From the NCBI GenBank assembly GCA_050331695.1, contig JBHJGP010000019.1:1-64000 (forward strand): DNA of 64,000 nucleotides. The letters are read 5' to 3'. Positions within the stretch are counted from its first letter, which is position 1. Every line of letters starts with the position of its first letter. The position numbers and the translations under genes were made by a program. The DNA is from JBHJGP01 sp050331695 (lineage in GTDB: Bacteria; Pseudomonadota; Alphaproteobacteria; Geminicoccales; Geminicoccaceae). Positions 10,626 to 19,392 of the stretch are shown here, one piece after another. The notes under the pieces are model-generated. The model was not told the DNA's origin. It saw only the letters and a list, made by a program, of their open reading frames with translations, and did not search any database.

Positions 10626-11590
10626 CGGATTGCCTCCGGCCGGTCGCCCTCGGTGCCCCTCAGCCGGGCCGCCAATTGGCCAAGACCTCCGGGCAGGAAG
10701 AGAATGGCGCCCATCACCGCGAGACCCAACACCAGTAACCGGTACTCACCCGTCTCCCGCAGAAGCTCGTTGCCAATGGTGATCACGAATGCCCCCAGGA
10801 TGGCGCCGGGAAAACGGCCCAGACCTCCCACCGAAAGCATAACCATGACCATGAGGAAAAATTCATTGCCGAGGATCTTCGGTGTTACCAGGCCCAAATA
10901 GTGGGCGTAGAGCGCTCCGGAAATGCCTGTAACGAACGCCGAAAGCACGAAGACGAGGGATTTGTAGCGCACATCGCTGATGCCGATGGCGAGCGCGAAA
11001 TCCTCCGAGTCTCTGAGCGCCACGAACGCTCTTCCCCAACGGCCACTGAGGACGACAAAGTAAACCAACCAGACCGACAAAGCAGCGACGAATAATGATA
11101 AGAAATACCAGCCGGTTTTGTCCGTGGCGGTCATGACACGGCCGAATAGTTCGATCGGCGGTATGCCGATCAAGCCCGTAGAACCGCCAGTGCCGAAATC
11201 ACGCCCCTGCTCGATGATCGTGGGCAACGCGAGGTGCACGGCGAAGGTGAAGAGCGCCACATATTCACCCCTCAGCCTCAAACAGGGCAACGCCTCCAGA
11301 AGACGGAACAGCCCCACCGCCGCCCCACCGCCGAAGATCGCAAGGGGCGCGGAGACACCGAGCTCGATGGCCAGCATTGCGGAGGCATAGGCGCCGACTG
11401 CAAAGAAAGCGAGCTGGGCGAAGTTAAACGTCCCGGCATAACCCATGACCAGGTCCCAGCCGGCGACCACCCCGCACCAGATGAAGCACAAGATCATGAT
11501 GTGAAGCAGATAGCTCTCCTGGATCAGGAGCCCGAGCAGGGCCAGGCCACTGACGGCCAGAAGAAACATCGCGTGGTGGTTCAGACGCAA
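10622..11590 (-). CDS. Branched-chain-type ABC transporter permease (LivM family)
   Basis: A 322-residue, very hydrophobic inner-membrane protein with the LivM-type permease signature near its C-terminal third (VMVMLSVGGLGRFPGAILGA) and about nine predicted membrane segments. The start is a TTG at 11590 placed six bases after GGAGG. It pairs with the LivH-type permease just upstream to form the translocation channel of an importer with the two ATPases and the binding protein encoded here. Specificity is unknown; this transporter class carries amino acids, urea, amides and related compounds. Confidence 0.9.
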   Translation of the reverse strand: MRLNHHAMFLLAVSGLALLGLLIQESYLLHIMILCFIWCGVVAGWDLVMGYAGTFNFAQLAFFAVGAYASAMLAIELGVSAPLAIFGGGAAVGLFRLLEALPCLRLRGEYVALFTFAVHLALPTIIEQGRDFGTGGSTGLIGIPPIELFGRVMTATDKTGWYFLSLFVAALSVWLVYFVVLSGRWGRAFVALRDSEDFALAIGISDVRYKSLVFVLSAFVTGISGALYAHYLGLVTPKILGNEFFLMVMVMLSVGGLGRFPGAILGAFVITIGNELLRETGEYRLLVLGLAVMGAILFLPGGLGQLAARLRGTEGDRPEAIR

Positions 11591-11603
11591 GGATGTCCTC
11601 CGT

Positions 11604-12473
11604 TCACTTCGCCCAGACGCCCAACAGGCCCTGAGGCCGAACCATCAAGACCACCAGCAGGGTCACGAGCCACACCGGCATGGTCCAGCTTGCCCCGAGG
11701 TGGAAGATCACGATCGCCTCGATGATACCGAGAACAAATGCAGCGTAGAGAACGCCTCGGGTCGAACCGAGCCCGCCGAAGACGACGATCACGAAGGCCT
11801 TGAGGAATGGCGACCAGCCACCGTAGGGCGAGATCAGATAGATCGGTGCCAACAGCACGCCGGCAACGCCGGCCAGAACGGTGGAGATACCGAAGGCGAT
11901 CCGAAAGATCTGGTTGGCGTCAATGCCGACGATCGCCGTACCCTCCTGATCTTGAGCCACCGCTCGCATCGCCCGACCAAGGCGGGTTCGATGCAGGAAC
12001 AGCTCGAGCAAGATCACGATCACCAGTGCGGTCACCAGCACCATGATCGTGTGGTAGGACAAAACCGTGCCGCCGACCGTGACCGTGCCGTCGACCAGGG
12101 GGGGCAACAGTTTATCGCCAGGGCCAAATAAGATCAGGTTGGCGTTGTCGATGACGAAGGCGAGGCCCAGGGTCACCATCATCGTCGCCGTCTTCCAGTC
12201 AGGCCTCGCGCGAAGCGGCTGTATGACCACGCGCTCGATGCCGACGCCGATCAAAAACAGAATCGGTATCAGGATCAGGAAGGTCAGAGGGTATCCCAGA
12301 CCGAGCCCGCCTGCGGAAAGCAGCCAAGCCAGATAGGCGCCAGTCATATAGATCGACCCATGGGCGAAATTGAGTACCCGCGTCGCGCCGTAAACCAGAG
12401 AGAGGCCGAACGCGAACACGCAGTAGACCGCGCCTTGGGTGATGCCCGAGACAAGGACCTCGATCGGTATCAT
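11604..12473 (-). CDS. Branched-chain-type ABC transporter permease (LivH family)
   Basis: A 289-residue membrane protein, start MIPIEVLVSGITQGAVYCVF at 12473. The frame stays open upstream into the ATPase gene, but that extension is charged and not family-like, so the ATG at 12473 is preferred. It has multiple membrane helices, the LNFAHGSIYMTGAY segment conserved in LivH proteins and the coupling-helix region FVIVVFGGLGSTRGVLYAAF. It lies seven bases from the preceding ATPase gene and 13 from the LivM gene, and forms the second half of the permease pair. Confidence 0.9.
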   Translation of the reverse strand: MIPIEVLVSGITQGAVYCVFAFGLSLVYGATRVLNFAHGSIYMTGAYLAWLLSAGGLGLGYPLTFLILIPILFLIGVGIERVVIQPLRARPDWKTATMMVTLGLAFVIDNANLILFGPGDKLLPPLVDGTVTVGGTVLSYHTIMVLVTALVIVILLELFLHRTRLGRAMRAVAQDQEGTAIVGIDANQIFRIAFGISTVLAGVAGVLLAPIYLISPYGGWSPFLKAFVIVVFGGLGSTRGVLYAAFVLGIIEAIVIFHLGASWTMPVWLVTLLVVLMVRPQGLLGVWAK

Positions 12474-12480
12474 TGATCGC

Positions 12481-13152
12481 TCAAGCGGCGCTCTTGGCCG
12501 GGCGGGCCTCGACCATATGGCCTTCCTCCAGACGATAGATCCGGCTGACCCAGCTTTCGAACTGACTCTCGTTCTGCTCCACCAGCAGGATCGACACCGC
12601 CCGCTGATTGATCTGGCGAATGGTCTCGAGCATCGACTGTACGAGGTTGGGTGCGAGGCCCAGAGAAGGCTCATCGATCAACATCATCCGTGCCGCCGAC
12701 ATCAACCCGCGGCCGAGCGCGAGCATCTGCGCCTCACCGCCGCTCAGCGTTCTCGCATACTGATGTTTCCGCTCGCCAAGCCTTGGATAGAGCTCGAACA
12801 CCAGCTCGAGATTTTCCGCTCGCCGGGCGTGGGCATGGGGTACGTAGGCGCCCAACTCCAGGTTTTCGAGCACCGTCATATCCTTGAACAGTCGTCGCTC
12901 CTCGGCGACGTAGACCAGGCCGCGGCGGACCAGATGGGGCGCGCTCAACCGCCCTGTCTTCTCGCCGTCGAAGAGGATCGTGCCGCGCTTGGACGCAATC
13001 AGGCCCGCGGCCGCCTTCAACAAGGTGCTCTTGCCGTGACCGTTCGGCCCGACCAGGGCCACCGCCTCGCCCTCTTGAACGTCGAGTGTCACGCCGTGCA
13101 GCACGTGGAAATCGCCGTAGAAGACGTCGAGGTCTCTGATTTCAAGGAGCAT
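12481..13152 (-). CDS. ABC transporter ATPase (LivF family)
   Basis: A 223-residue cytoplasmic nucleotide-binding subunit with all standard motifs: Walker A GPNGHGKST, signature LSGGEAQM, Walker B MLIDEPSLGLAP and a switch histidine region reduced to LLVEQNES, as in other LivF proteins. It energises the permease pair encoded immediately downstream. The ATG at 13152 sits behind AAGGAG-like sequence. It forms one transcription unit with the LivG-type ATPase and the binding-protein gene upstream. Confidence 0.92.
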   Translation of the reverse strand: MLLEIRDLDVFYGDFHVLHGVTLDVQEGEAVALVGPNGHGKSTLLKAAAGLIASKRGTILFDGEKTGRLSAPHLVRRGLVYVAEERRLFKDMTVLENLELGAYVPHAHARRAENLELVFELYPRLGERKHQYARTLSGGEAQMLALGRGLMSAARMMLIDEPSLGLAPNLVQSMLETIRQINQRAVSILLVEQNESQFESWVSRIYRLEEGHMVEARPAKSAA

Positions 13153-13178
13153 GGGAAACCTCAGGACCTGTCAGGAGT

Positions 13179-13907
13179 TCAGGCGGCATCGGGACTGCCC
13201 AGATAGACCTCGACCACCTTCGGGTCGTTCATCACCTCATCCGGCTCGCCGAGACTTAAAAGTGAGCCGAAGTCCAAGATGAGGATCCGATCAGAGATGC
13301 GTCTCAGCGCGCGCACCTTGTGCTCGACGACCACGATCGCGAGATCGCGTTTGCGTCTGAGCTCGAGAATAAGGTCGGCGAAGGCGTCGATCTCGCCCGG
13401 GTTGAGACCGGCGAGCGGTTCGTCCATCAGGAGAACACGGGGCCGGGTCGCCAGTGCCGCCGCCAACATCGTCATCTTTCGGGTCATGAGATCGGCGGTG
13501 GCCGCCGGCCGTTCGGCCTGACTTTCGATACCGGCGAGACGAAGCACCTCGTCCTCTACGTCTTCGATGGCACCGTCGCTTGGCCCGCCACCGAACATAC
13601 AGGCGGTGCGAACATTCTCCCGGATGGATAGCGACGAAAACACTTGCGGGATCTGGAAGATCCGGGCGATCCCCCGGTGGCAAAGGGCATAAGGCTTGAG
13701 GCCATCAACCCGCCTGCCATCGAAACGGATCTCGCCCTCGGAGGGTTTCAGCGCACCGGAGCAGACATTGAGCAAGGTCGATTTACCGGCGCCGTTGGGA
13801 CCGGCGACACCGAAGATCTCGCCGGTCTCCACGTCGAACGACAGGTCGCTCAGCGCCCGGAACGAACCGAAGCGCTTGGATACACCGTTCAGCGCCAGGA
13901 TCGGCAT
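13179..13907 (-). CDS. ABC transporter ATPase (LivG family) with degenerate signature motif
   Basis: A 242-residue ATPase with Walker A GPNGAGKST, Walker B VLLMDEPLAGLNPGEI and the H-loop VVVEHKVRAL, assigning it to the LivG family. The usual ABC signature (LSGGQ or the LPYGQQRR form of LivG proteins) is replaced by DLMTRKMTMLAAAL, with no glycines. Because an ABC dimer uses the signature of one subunit against the Walker A of the other, one of the two ATP sites in this importer may be catalytically weak, as in asymmetric ABC transporters. Otherwise it is an ordinary member of the Liv operon. Confidence 0.9.
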   Translation of the reverse strand: MPILALNGVSKRFGSFRALSDLSFDVETGEIFGVAGPNGAGKSTLLNVCSGALKPSEGEIRFDGRRVDGLKPYALCHRGIARIFQIPQVFSSLSIRENVRTACMFGGGPSDGAIEDVEDEVLRLAGIESQAERPAATADLMTRKMTMLAAALATRPRVLLMDEPLAGLNPGEIDAFADLILELRRKRDLAIVVVEHKVRALRRISDRILILDFGSLLSLGEPDEVMNDPKVVEVYLGSPDAA

Positions 13908-13936
13908 CGCCTGGGGGTCGACCAGGGTCTGCCCGC

Positions 13937-15154
13937 CTAGTCCAGCCAGTTCGGTCGCTTGAACGGGGTGATTTGCTCGGAGCCGATCATGACCTGAACC
14001 TGTTTGCCGTCCTGGGCCTGGATCAAGTGTGGCGGCAGGGTGTCGTCGCCCAAATCGATGTATTGCTGCTCGTTGAAAACGAACGTGCCGGTGATCCCCT
14101 CATAGGTGATCGTTCGTAACACGTCCGCGATCCCCTGATGGTCATTGACGTCGCCAACCTCACGGACAGCTGCCGCCCACAGCTGAACCTCGTCATAGAT
14201 CTGAGCCGCGATTGACAGTGGCGGCTCCTCACCATAGGCCTCGCGCCAGCGTTCGACGAACGCCTGACCCTTCTCGTCGTCCCGGTGAGAGGAGAGGGTC
14301 ATGCCGAGAACGCCGTTGGCGGCACCGGCCTCGACCACCGCGCGAAAGGCGGGCACGCTGGCGGTATAGCCGACATAGACCAGCGCACCCGGAACAGGGT
14401 CTTCGTTGAACTGATCGATGAAGGTCTTGACCGAGGCCGGATCCAAAAGCTCGAGGTAGATCAGCGATGGCCCCGCGTCGCGGAGCTTGGACAAGAGGCC
14501 CCGCCACTGCTTCGTGTCGTAGGGGACCTCTTCTTCGAGAACGACCTGCCAGCCTTTCTCCTCGGCCTCATCCTTAGCGCCACGGACGGCATTCAGTTCC
14601 CAGTCGAAAGGTCCATTGATCAGCGCGATCTTATCGCTGGCAAAGTCGTGACCCATTTCCAGCACCTGGCGAACGGAGTAGCGGCCGTAGTTGTAATCGG
14701 TATCCGAGCCCATGAAGATGTTGCCGCAGTTGAGGCGATCTCGCAGTTCGACGACGTTGGATGTGGCATCGTTATGGATGTAGGGCACGTCGTAGGGACA
14801 GAACGCCGGAATGTCCGGCCCCATGCCACCATAGCCGTTGATCAGCACGGCACTTTCATTGCGCTCGACGAGGTTGGCGGCGGCGGCCTGAAGCTTGTCG
14901 GGCGTAAGATCCCCGATGTCAAAGACCAGAACCTCGATCTCGGTGCCGAGTAGGCCGCCATCTGCGTTTATGTCTTCAACCGCGAGCTTGATGCCCTTCT
15001 CCATCGCTTCGCCATCGCTGGAAAAGGGGCCGGTTGCCGGGATCGGCGCACCGAGGTAAAGGGTTTCAGCGCTGAGCGACGCGGCGCCAGCCAGCGTGAG
15101 GGCGAGGCTCACGCCCCCGCACTTCCGCAAAATCCTCGACGTTATGTGCAGCAT
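13937..15154 (-). CDS. Periplasmic substrate-binding protein of the Liv-type importer
   Basis: A 405-residue protein of the type I periplasmic binding family used by branched-chain-type importers (LYLGAPIPATGPFSSDG, then AMEKGIKLAVEDINADGG). The ATG at 15154 follows GAGGAGG and gives a normal signal peptide ending near SLSAE; the frame extends nine codons further upstream without a signal. It is first in the operon, as binding-protein genes usually are, and about 220 bases from the divergent ureohydrolase gene, suggesting a shared control region. The ligand is unknown. Confidence 0.9.
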   Translation of the reverse strand: MLHITSRILRKCGGVSLALTLAGAASLSAETLYLGAPIPATGPFSSDGEAMEKGIKLAVEDINADGGLLGTEIEVLVFDIGDLTPDKLQAAAANLVERNESAVLINGYGGMGPDIPAFCPYDVPYIHNDATSNVVELRDRLNCGNIFMGSDTDYNYGRYSVRQVLEMGHDFASDKIALINGPFDWELNAVRGAKDEAEEKGWQVVLEEEVPYDTKQWRGLLSKLRDAGPSLIYLELLDPASVKTFIDQFNEDPVPGALVYVGYTASVPAFRAVVEAGAANGVLGMTLSSHRDDEKGQAFVERWREAYGEEPPLSIAAQIYDEVQLWAAAVREVGDVNDHQGIADVLRTITYEGITGTFVFNEQQYIDLGDDTLPPHLIQAQDGKQVQVMIGSEQITPFKRPNWLD

Positions 15155-15371
15155 GTTAAACCTCCTCCTCACCGCCACCATGTCTTTGGTTGTGGGTCAT
15201 TGCGGCGGTTAAACGATCCGCCGTCAGCGTCACCATTTCCGCAAAGCCAGCCAATGAACAATGGTGCCTGCAGGCACCATTGGCGTTCGCGGCGCCCTCG
15301 CCCAATCTCGCGTGGTCGCCGATAGCAAATCGACCTTTGCAATCGGGAATCGAAACTTGGGAGGGCTCCGA

Positions 15372-16337
15372 ATGGCTGACACGGCGGTGTTTGACGAAAG
15401 CGCGATATCCGGACTTTTGCACGCCAGTACGCATGGCACCTTCATGCGACTGCGCTCGATGGCGGCGGACGCGGGCCAGCTTCGCGATGCCGGGATCACC
15501 GCCGCGGTTCTCGGCTTTCCCTGGGACGCCATGTGTATCAGCCGGACCGGAACCAACTATGGTCCGCGCGCGATTCGCGAGGCGTCTGACCAGTTGTCGT
15601 TTTTCAACGCCAATACGGGTGTCGATCTCAACGAGCACTACAAGATGGCGGATTGCGGCGACGTCCCGGTCGTGCCGGGCTCGGCGGTCAAGACCATGGA
15701 CATTGCCGAACAGATGATCTCGCAGATCCTGGACGGCGGCGCCATGCCGATCACCCTCGGCGGCGATCACTCGATCACGATCGCGGCCGTCCGCGCGTTC
15801 GCCAAGCGCTACGACAATCCAGGCCTGATCCTGATCGACAGTCATTTCGATACGGCGCTCGACGTCGGTGGTGAAGAGCTCAGCCACTGCTGTCCGATCA
15901 CGCGCGCCGTCGATGCCGGTTTCGACCCGACCAAGATCGCGATCGTCGGTACCAACGGTTGGATGAACCCGAAGAACGAGCTCGCCTACATCAAGGAAAA
16001 GGGGATCGCCCTTTTTCCGCTCGAGCAGATCATCGACGAAGGACCAAGGACGGTGGCCGCCAAGGCTCGCGAGGTGGCCGGTAATGGAACGGACAGCGTC
16101 TATCTCACCTACGACATCGATTCCATCGATGGGGCTTATGCGCCCGGCACCGGCGTCCCGGCACCCGGCGGCATGACCAGCCGCGAGGCGATCACACTGA
16201 TAGAGGAAGTTGCCAGAATCGGCATCGGGGGCATGGACCTGGTCGAAGTGTCCCCGTCCTGGGATCACGACGGGATCACCAGCCGGCTTGCGGTAAGGCT
16301 CATTCTCGACGCGCTCGCCGGAAACGTGAGCCGGTAG
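15372..16337 (+). CDS. Agmatinase-like ureohydrolase
   Basis: A 321-residue ureohydrolase. The metal site of the arginase/agmatinase family is complete: GGDHS, DSHFDTA (DAHxD in most relatives) and DIDSIDGAYAPGTG. These enzymes bind two metal ions and split a guanidino group into urea and an amine. The ATG at 15372 follows GGGAGG. Overall pattern is closer to agmatinase/guanidinobutyrase than to arginase, but the exact substrate cannot be read. It is divergent from the Liv-type importer operon that ends with a nitrilase-family amidase, which suggests that an imported guanidino compound is the substrate. Confidence 0.88.
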   Translation: MADTAVFDESAISGLLHASTHGTFMRLRSMAADAGQLRDAGITAAVLGFPWDAMCISRTGTNYGPRAIREASDQLSFFNANTGVDLNEHYKMADCGDVPVVPGSAVKTMDIAEQMISQILDGGAMPITLGGDHSITIAAVRAFAKRYDNPGLILIDSHFDTALDVGGEELSHCCPITRAVDAGFDPTKIAIVGTNGWMNPKNELAYIKEKGIALFPLEQIIDEGPRTVAAKAREVAGNGTDSVYLTYDIDSIDGAYAPGTGVPAPGGMTSREAITLIEEVARIGIGGMDLVEVSPSWDHDGITSRLAVRLILDALAGNVSR

Positions 16338-16398
16338 ACACCACGGCGTAGGTCTCCGGGCCGGTGTAACACGGCCCTGTCCATGTATAGTGGTCCGC

Positions 16399-17496
16399 AT
16401 GGCAACCACCGGTGCGGACCCGCCTCAGGCCAGGCTCGACCTTGATGCAGCGGATTATCATCGCTCGCTCGCCGAGGTCATCACCACCGCCGGCACCACG
16501 GCCTTCTACGCCCATCTTTCCCGGCTACTGGCCCGGCTCACCGGCTGCACCGACAATCTGGTGGTGCGCTACCTGCCGTTCGCCGTTCCGACCTTCCTGG
16601 TCAATGAGGCGATGGATGGGGACAGCGTCCGACTTTACCTGACGAGCCTTTACCGTTTGGACCCCTTGCGCAAGTTGGCGAAGACCACGCGTGAACCGCG
16701 CGTGGTCAGTTTGAGGGCCCTGGCCGAAGGCGCGCCCGCCGACGAGCGCTACATGCTCGAATTGTTCAAGTCGGCGCTGATCTTCGATGAGCTGGCAGTC
16801 ATGCTTCCGGCACCCGGTGGCGTTTCGATCGCCGTTTGCTGCGAGCGAAGGCGGGTGAAGTTTCGGGAGCAGGACCGTCTTACGATCGAACGGATCTTGC
16901 CGGTTATCGCGGCCCTGCACCGGGTTCACATCGACCGGGCCTTCGCTCTTGCCAGTGCTGGCGGCGACCATGAAGTGGCCGGCCAGCCGAACGCGTTCAT
17001 GATCGTCGATCATGCCGGCCGGGTGGTTCACCGAAGTCCTCTTTGGGGCCAGCGGCAATGGGCTGACGATCTGGAGCAGCGTCTTCTCGGGTTGGTGGGC
17101 GCTCACAGCCAGGGCCAGACGCCCTTCGATGACGAACACCTGGTGCATTGGGAGAAGCTGGCCGCCGACTTTCCGCTGGCGCCCGGGGGAACGATGGTCA
17201 CAGTCGAACGGCAGGCTGCCGGCATGCTCCAGCTCACCCTCGACGACAGCCTCGCCACCTTTCGCGAGCGCTGGCGACTGACCGACCGAGAAACCGACAT
17301 CGTCAGGTTGATCCTGCTGGGTTCACCCAACAGCCACATAGCCCGCGCGCTGACGATCAGTGCCGGCACGGTCAAGAACCACCGCCATCGCCTCTACTAC
17401 AAGCTCGACATCACCTCCGAGCGCGAACTCTTCTCGATGTTTCTGGCTCAGTTCGTCCATCAAAGCCCGGGTAATGACGCCTCGAACCCGATCTGA
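16399..17496 (+). CDS. LuxR-family transcriptional regulator
   Basis: A 365-residue protein whose C-terminus carries a LuxR/FixJ helix-turn-helix (LTDRETDIVRLILLGSPNSH followed by AGTVKNHRHRLYYKL). The N-terminal 280 residues form a sensory region without a receiver aspartate; they resemble the uncharacterised N-terminal domains of LuxR proteins near amino-acid catabolism genes. The ATG at 16399 is preferred over a GTG nine bases upstream. It lies about 60 bases after the ureohydrolase gene, on the same strand, and is the most likely regulator of the importer/ureohydrolase cluster (inference from position). Confidence 0.85.
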   Translation: MATTGADPPQARLDLDAADYHRSLAEVITTAGTTAFYAHLSRLLARLTGCTDNLVVRYLPFAVPTFLVNEAMDGDSVRLYLTSLYRLDPLRKLAKTTREPRVVSLRALAEGAPADERYMLELFKSALIFDELAVMLPAPGGVSIAVCCERRRVKFREQDRLTIERILPVIAALHRVHIDRAFALASAGGDHEVAGQPNAFMIVDHAGRVVHRSPLWGQRQWADDLEQRLLGLVGAHSQGQTPFDDEHLVHWEKLAADFPLAPGGTMVTVERQAAGMLQLTLDDSLATFRERWRLTDRETDIVRLILLGSPNSHIARALTISAGTVKNHRHRLYYKLDITSERELFSMFLAQFVHQSPGNDASNPI

Positions 17497-17661
17497 CGGG
17501 TCGTCGGCCACCAGCGGAAAGGAAAGTTCGTTCGGACCCGATCCTTCGAGATTTTCGTTTGCGATCCGGGAACACACGTCCCTGGAAAGGCGGATCCGAG
17601 CACGGATGTGGAGTAATAAGGACCGTAAAACTCGCGATAACCTGAAATGAGGAGGCGTTAG

Positions 17662-18828
17662 ATGAGGCGAGGATCAAGATTGGGCCTGTGGCTGTGGTCG
17701 CTCGCAATGACGACCAGCCTTGGCTTGTCCCTGGCGGCGCGGGCCGATCTCGCGGTCGTTGCCGGCGACGATACGATCCGGGTCGTCGATGGAGAGATCG
17801 TTATCGATCCGGAGGGCCAGCAGACCCTGTCCTTCATCGATCTGATGGGCGAGGCCCCGCGCTTGGTCTCTTCGATCGACGTCGGCAACAGCCTGTTCGG
17901 CCCACCGGTCAACGTCGCGATCACGCCGGACCGCAAAATCGCCCTGCTGTCGCAGGCGCTCAAGGTCGGCGAGACCGACAACGGCCCGGGCCTGGTCCCC
18001 TCAAATCTGGTCCAGGTCCTCGATCTGGAGGCAGAACCGCCGATGGTGATCGACCGGGTCGAGGTCGGTCTTCAGCCTTCGGGCCTGTCGATCCATCCGG
18101 ACGGCACCGCGGCGCTGGTGGCCACGGTCGCCGGCCAGGCGGTGGTCGTGCTGCAAATCGACGGCAAGGATGTGAGCGTCGCGGGCAAGGTCGATCTCGG
18201 CGGCGATGTGACCCACGTCGCATTCACGCCCGACGGCAAACAGGCGTTGGCCACCAAATTCGAGGACCATTTCGTCGCGATCTTGGACGTTGACGGCACC
18301 GAGGTCGTACACCGAGAGCCGGACATTCCAGTCGGCCTCTACCCATTCAACCTGGCGATATCGCCGGATGGCGGCCTCGCGATCGTCGCCAATGCCGGTA
18401 AGGGCGGCCGCTCTGACGGCCATGTCGATACGGTGACGGTGATCGATCTCGACGCCGAGCCGCCGCGAATCATCGACCACATCACCGTCGGCGAGGCGCC
18501 GGAAGGCATCGCCTTCAGCCCCGACGGAGCGATCGCGGTCGTCGGTCTCCTGGACGGAGGGGATTCGCCTCTCGACGCCCATGAATATCGAAGCCAAGGC
18601 CGCATCGTGGTCCTGGGGATCGACGGCAAGAGGGTGACCGAAATCGAGAAAATTTCCCTCGGCGGGATCCCCGAGAGCCTCGCCTTCAGCCCGGATGGCC
18701 GTTGGCTCCTGGTCGGCAACCTCTTGGACAAGACGATCTCGGTCCTGGAAGTGAGTGGACGGAAGGTCCGAAAAACCGAACGAACGATTCCCCTGCCGAC
18801 CCAGCCCAGCGCGCTCCGCGCCCAATAG
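17662..18828 (+). CDS. Secreted YVTN-family beta-propeller protein
   Basis: A 388-residue protein with a strong ribosome binding site (GAGGAGG), a signal peptide ending near LSLAARA, and repeated blades with motifs such as SIHPDGTAALVATVAG, AFTPDGKQALATKF and AFSPDGRWLLVGNLL, typical of YVTN-type propellers. It is probably periplasmic. No catalytic residues are identifiable and its role is unknown. It stands alone, 165 bases after the LuxR gene, and is followed immediately by a broken phosphodiesterase fragment that may be a remnant of its former operon partner. Confidence 0.8.
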   Translation: MRRGSRLGLWLWSLAMTTSLGLSLAARADLAVVAGDDTIRVVDGEIVIDPEGQQTLSFIDLMGEAPRLVSSIDVGNSLFGPPVNVAITPDRKIALLSQALKVGETDNGPGLVPSNLVQVLDLEAEPPMVIDRVEVGLQPSGLSIHPDGTAALVATVAGQAVVVLQIDGKDVSVAGKVDLGGDVTHVAFTPDGKQALATKFEDHFVAILDVDGTEVVHREPDIPVGLYPFNLAISPDGGLAIVANAGKGGRSDGHVDTVTVIDLDAEPPRIIDHITVGEAPEGIAFSPDGAIAVVGLLDGGDSPLDAHEYRSQGRIVVLGIDGKRVTEIEKISLGGIPESLAFSPDGRWLLVGNLLDKTISVLEVSGRKVRKTERTIPLPTQPSALRAQ

Positions 18829-18850
18829 CCGGGAAAGGCCCCCGGCCGCG

Positions 18851-19330
18851 GCCCACACGCCCGAGGAGCTTTAGGAAGCCGTGGCCGTCAAGGATGCCTT
18901 GGGCGGCGACGTCAATCTCATGCCCAACATCTACGACGCCCACATCAAGGGGCTCGACCAGGTGGAGGACGCCGTCGAAGCTCTCGACGCGGAAGTCCTG
19001 CAAATCCGCAATCAGCAGGAAATCAGCATGCCGATGAACGAGGACGGTGGGCTCATGTACAGCTTCCGCGCCCAAGCGATCGCCCAGCAGCACGACGTGC
19101 ACCTATGGATCAACACGCTCTACTCCTACGAAGACCCGGCGACCACCGAGCGGTCAGGCGGCTACCGGGGTGGCGGTCGCGGCAACGAATTGGCGGTGCT
19201 GGCCACCATGCCGCACGAAGCCTACGGCTTTTGGGCCGAACAGGGTGCCACGATCATCCAGACCGACGAGCCGGAAGCGGCCATCGAGTTGCTGGAAGCT
19301 TACGGCTATCGCGACTCCTGTTCGGAGTAG
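18851..19330 (+). pseudogene. C-terminal remnant of a glycerophosphodiester phosphodiesterase-like gene
   Basis: The frame from 18851 reads AHTPEEL-TAG-EAVAVKDALGGDVNLMPNIY and continues to a natural stop at 19330. Its end (WAEQGATIIQTDEPEAAIELL) resembles the last strands and helix of the GDPD TIM barrel, including the QTDEP motif, and VHLWINTLY resembles an earlier strand. The N-terminal part with the catalytic residues is absent: the previous gene ends at 18828 with an ordinary stop. An in-frame TAG at 18872-18874 adds a second lesion. A GTG at 18881 could give a 149-residue product but without the active site. Assignment to the GDPD family is by pattern only. Confidence 0.6.
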
Positions 19331-19344
19331 GTTGGTCACCGTGT

Positions 19345-19367
19345 GGGGCGTGGAACGATAACGCCCC
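19345..19367. terminator. Hairpin between convergent genes
   Basis: GGGGCGT (19345-19351) pairs with ACGCCCC (19361-19367) around a nine-base loop, in the 62-base gap between the GDPD remnant and the convergent fumarylacetoacetase gene. No T tract follows on either strand, so a terminator role is only suggested by position. Confidence 0.35.
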
Positions 19368-19392
19368 GCCGGCTAACGGGTCGGCTGCAGGG

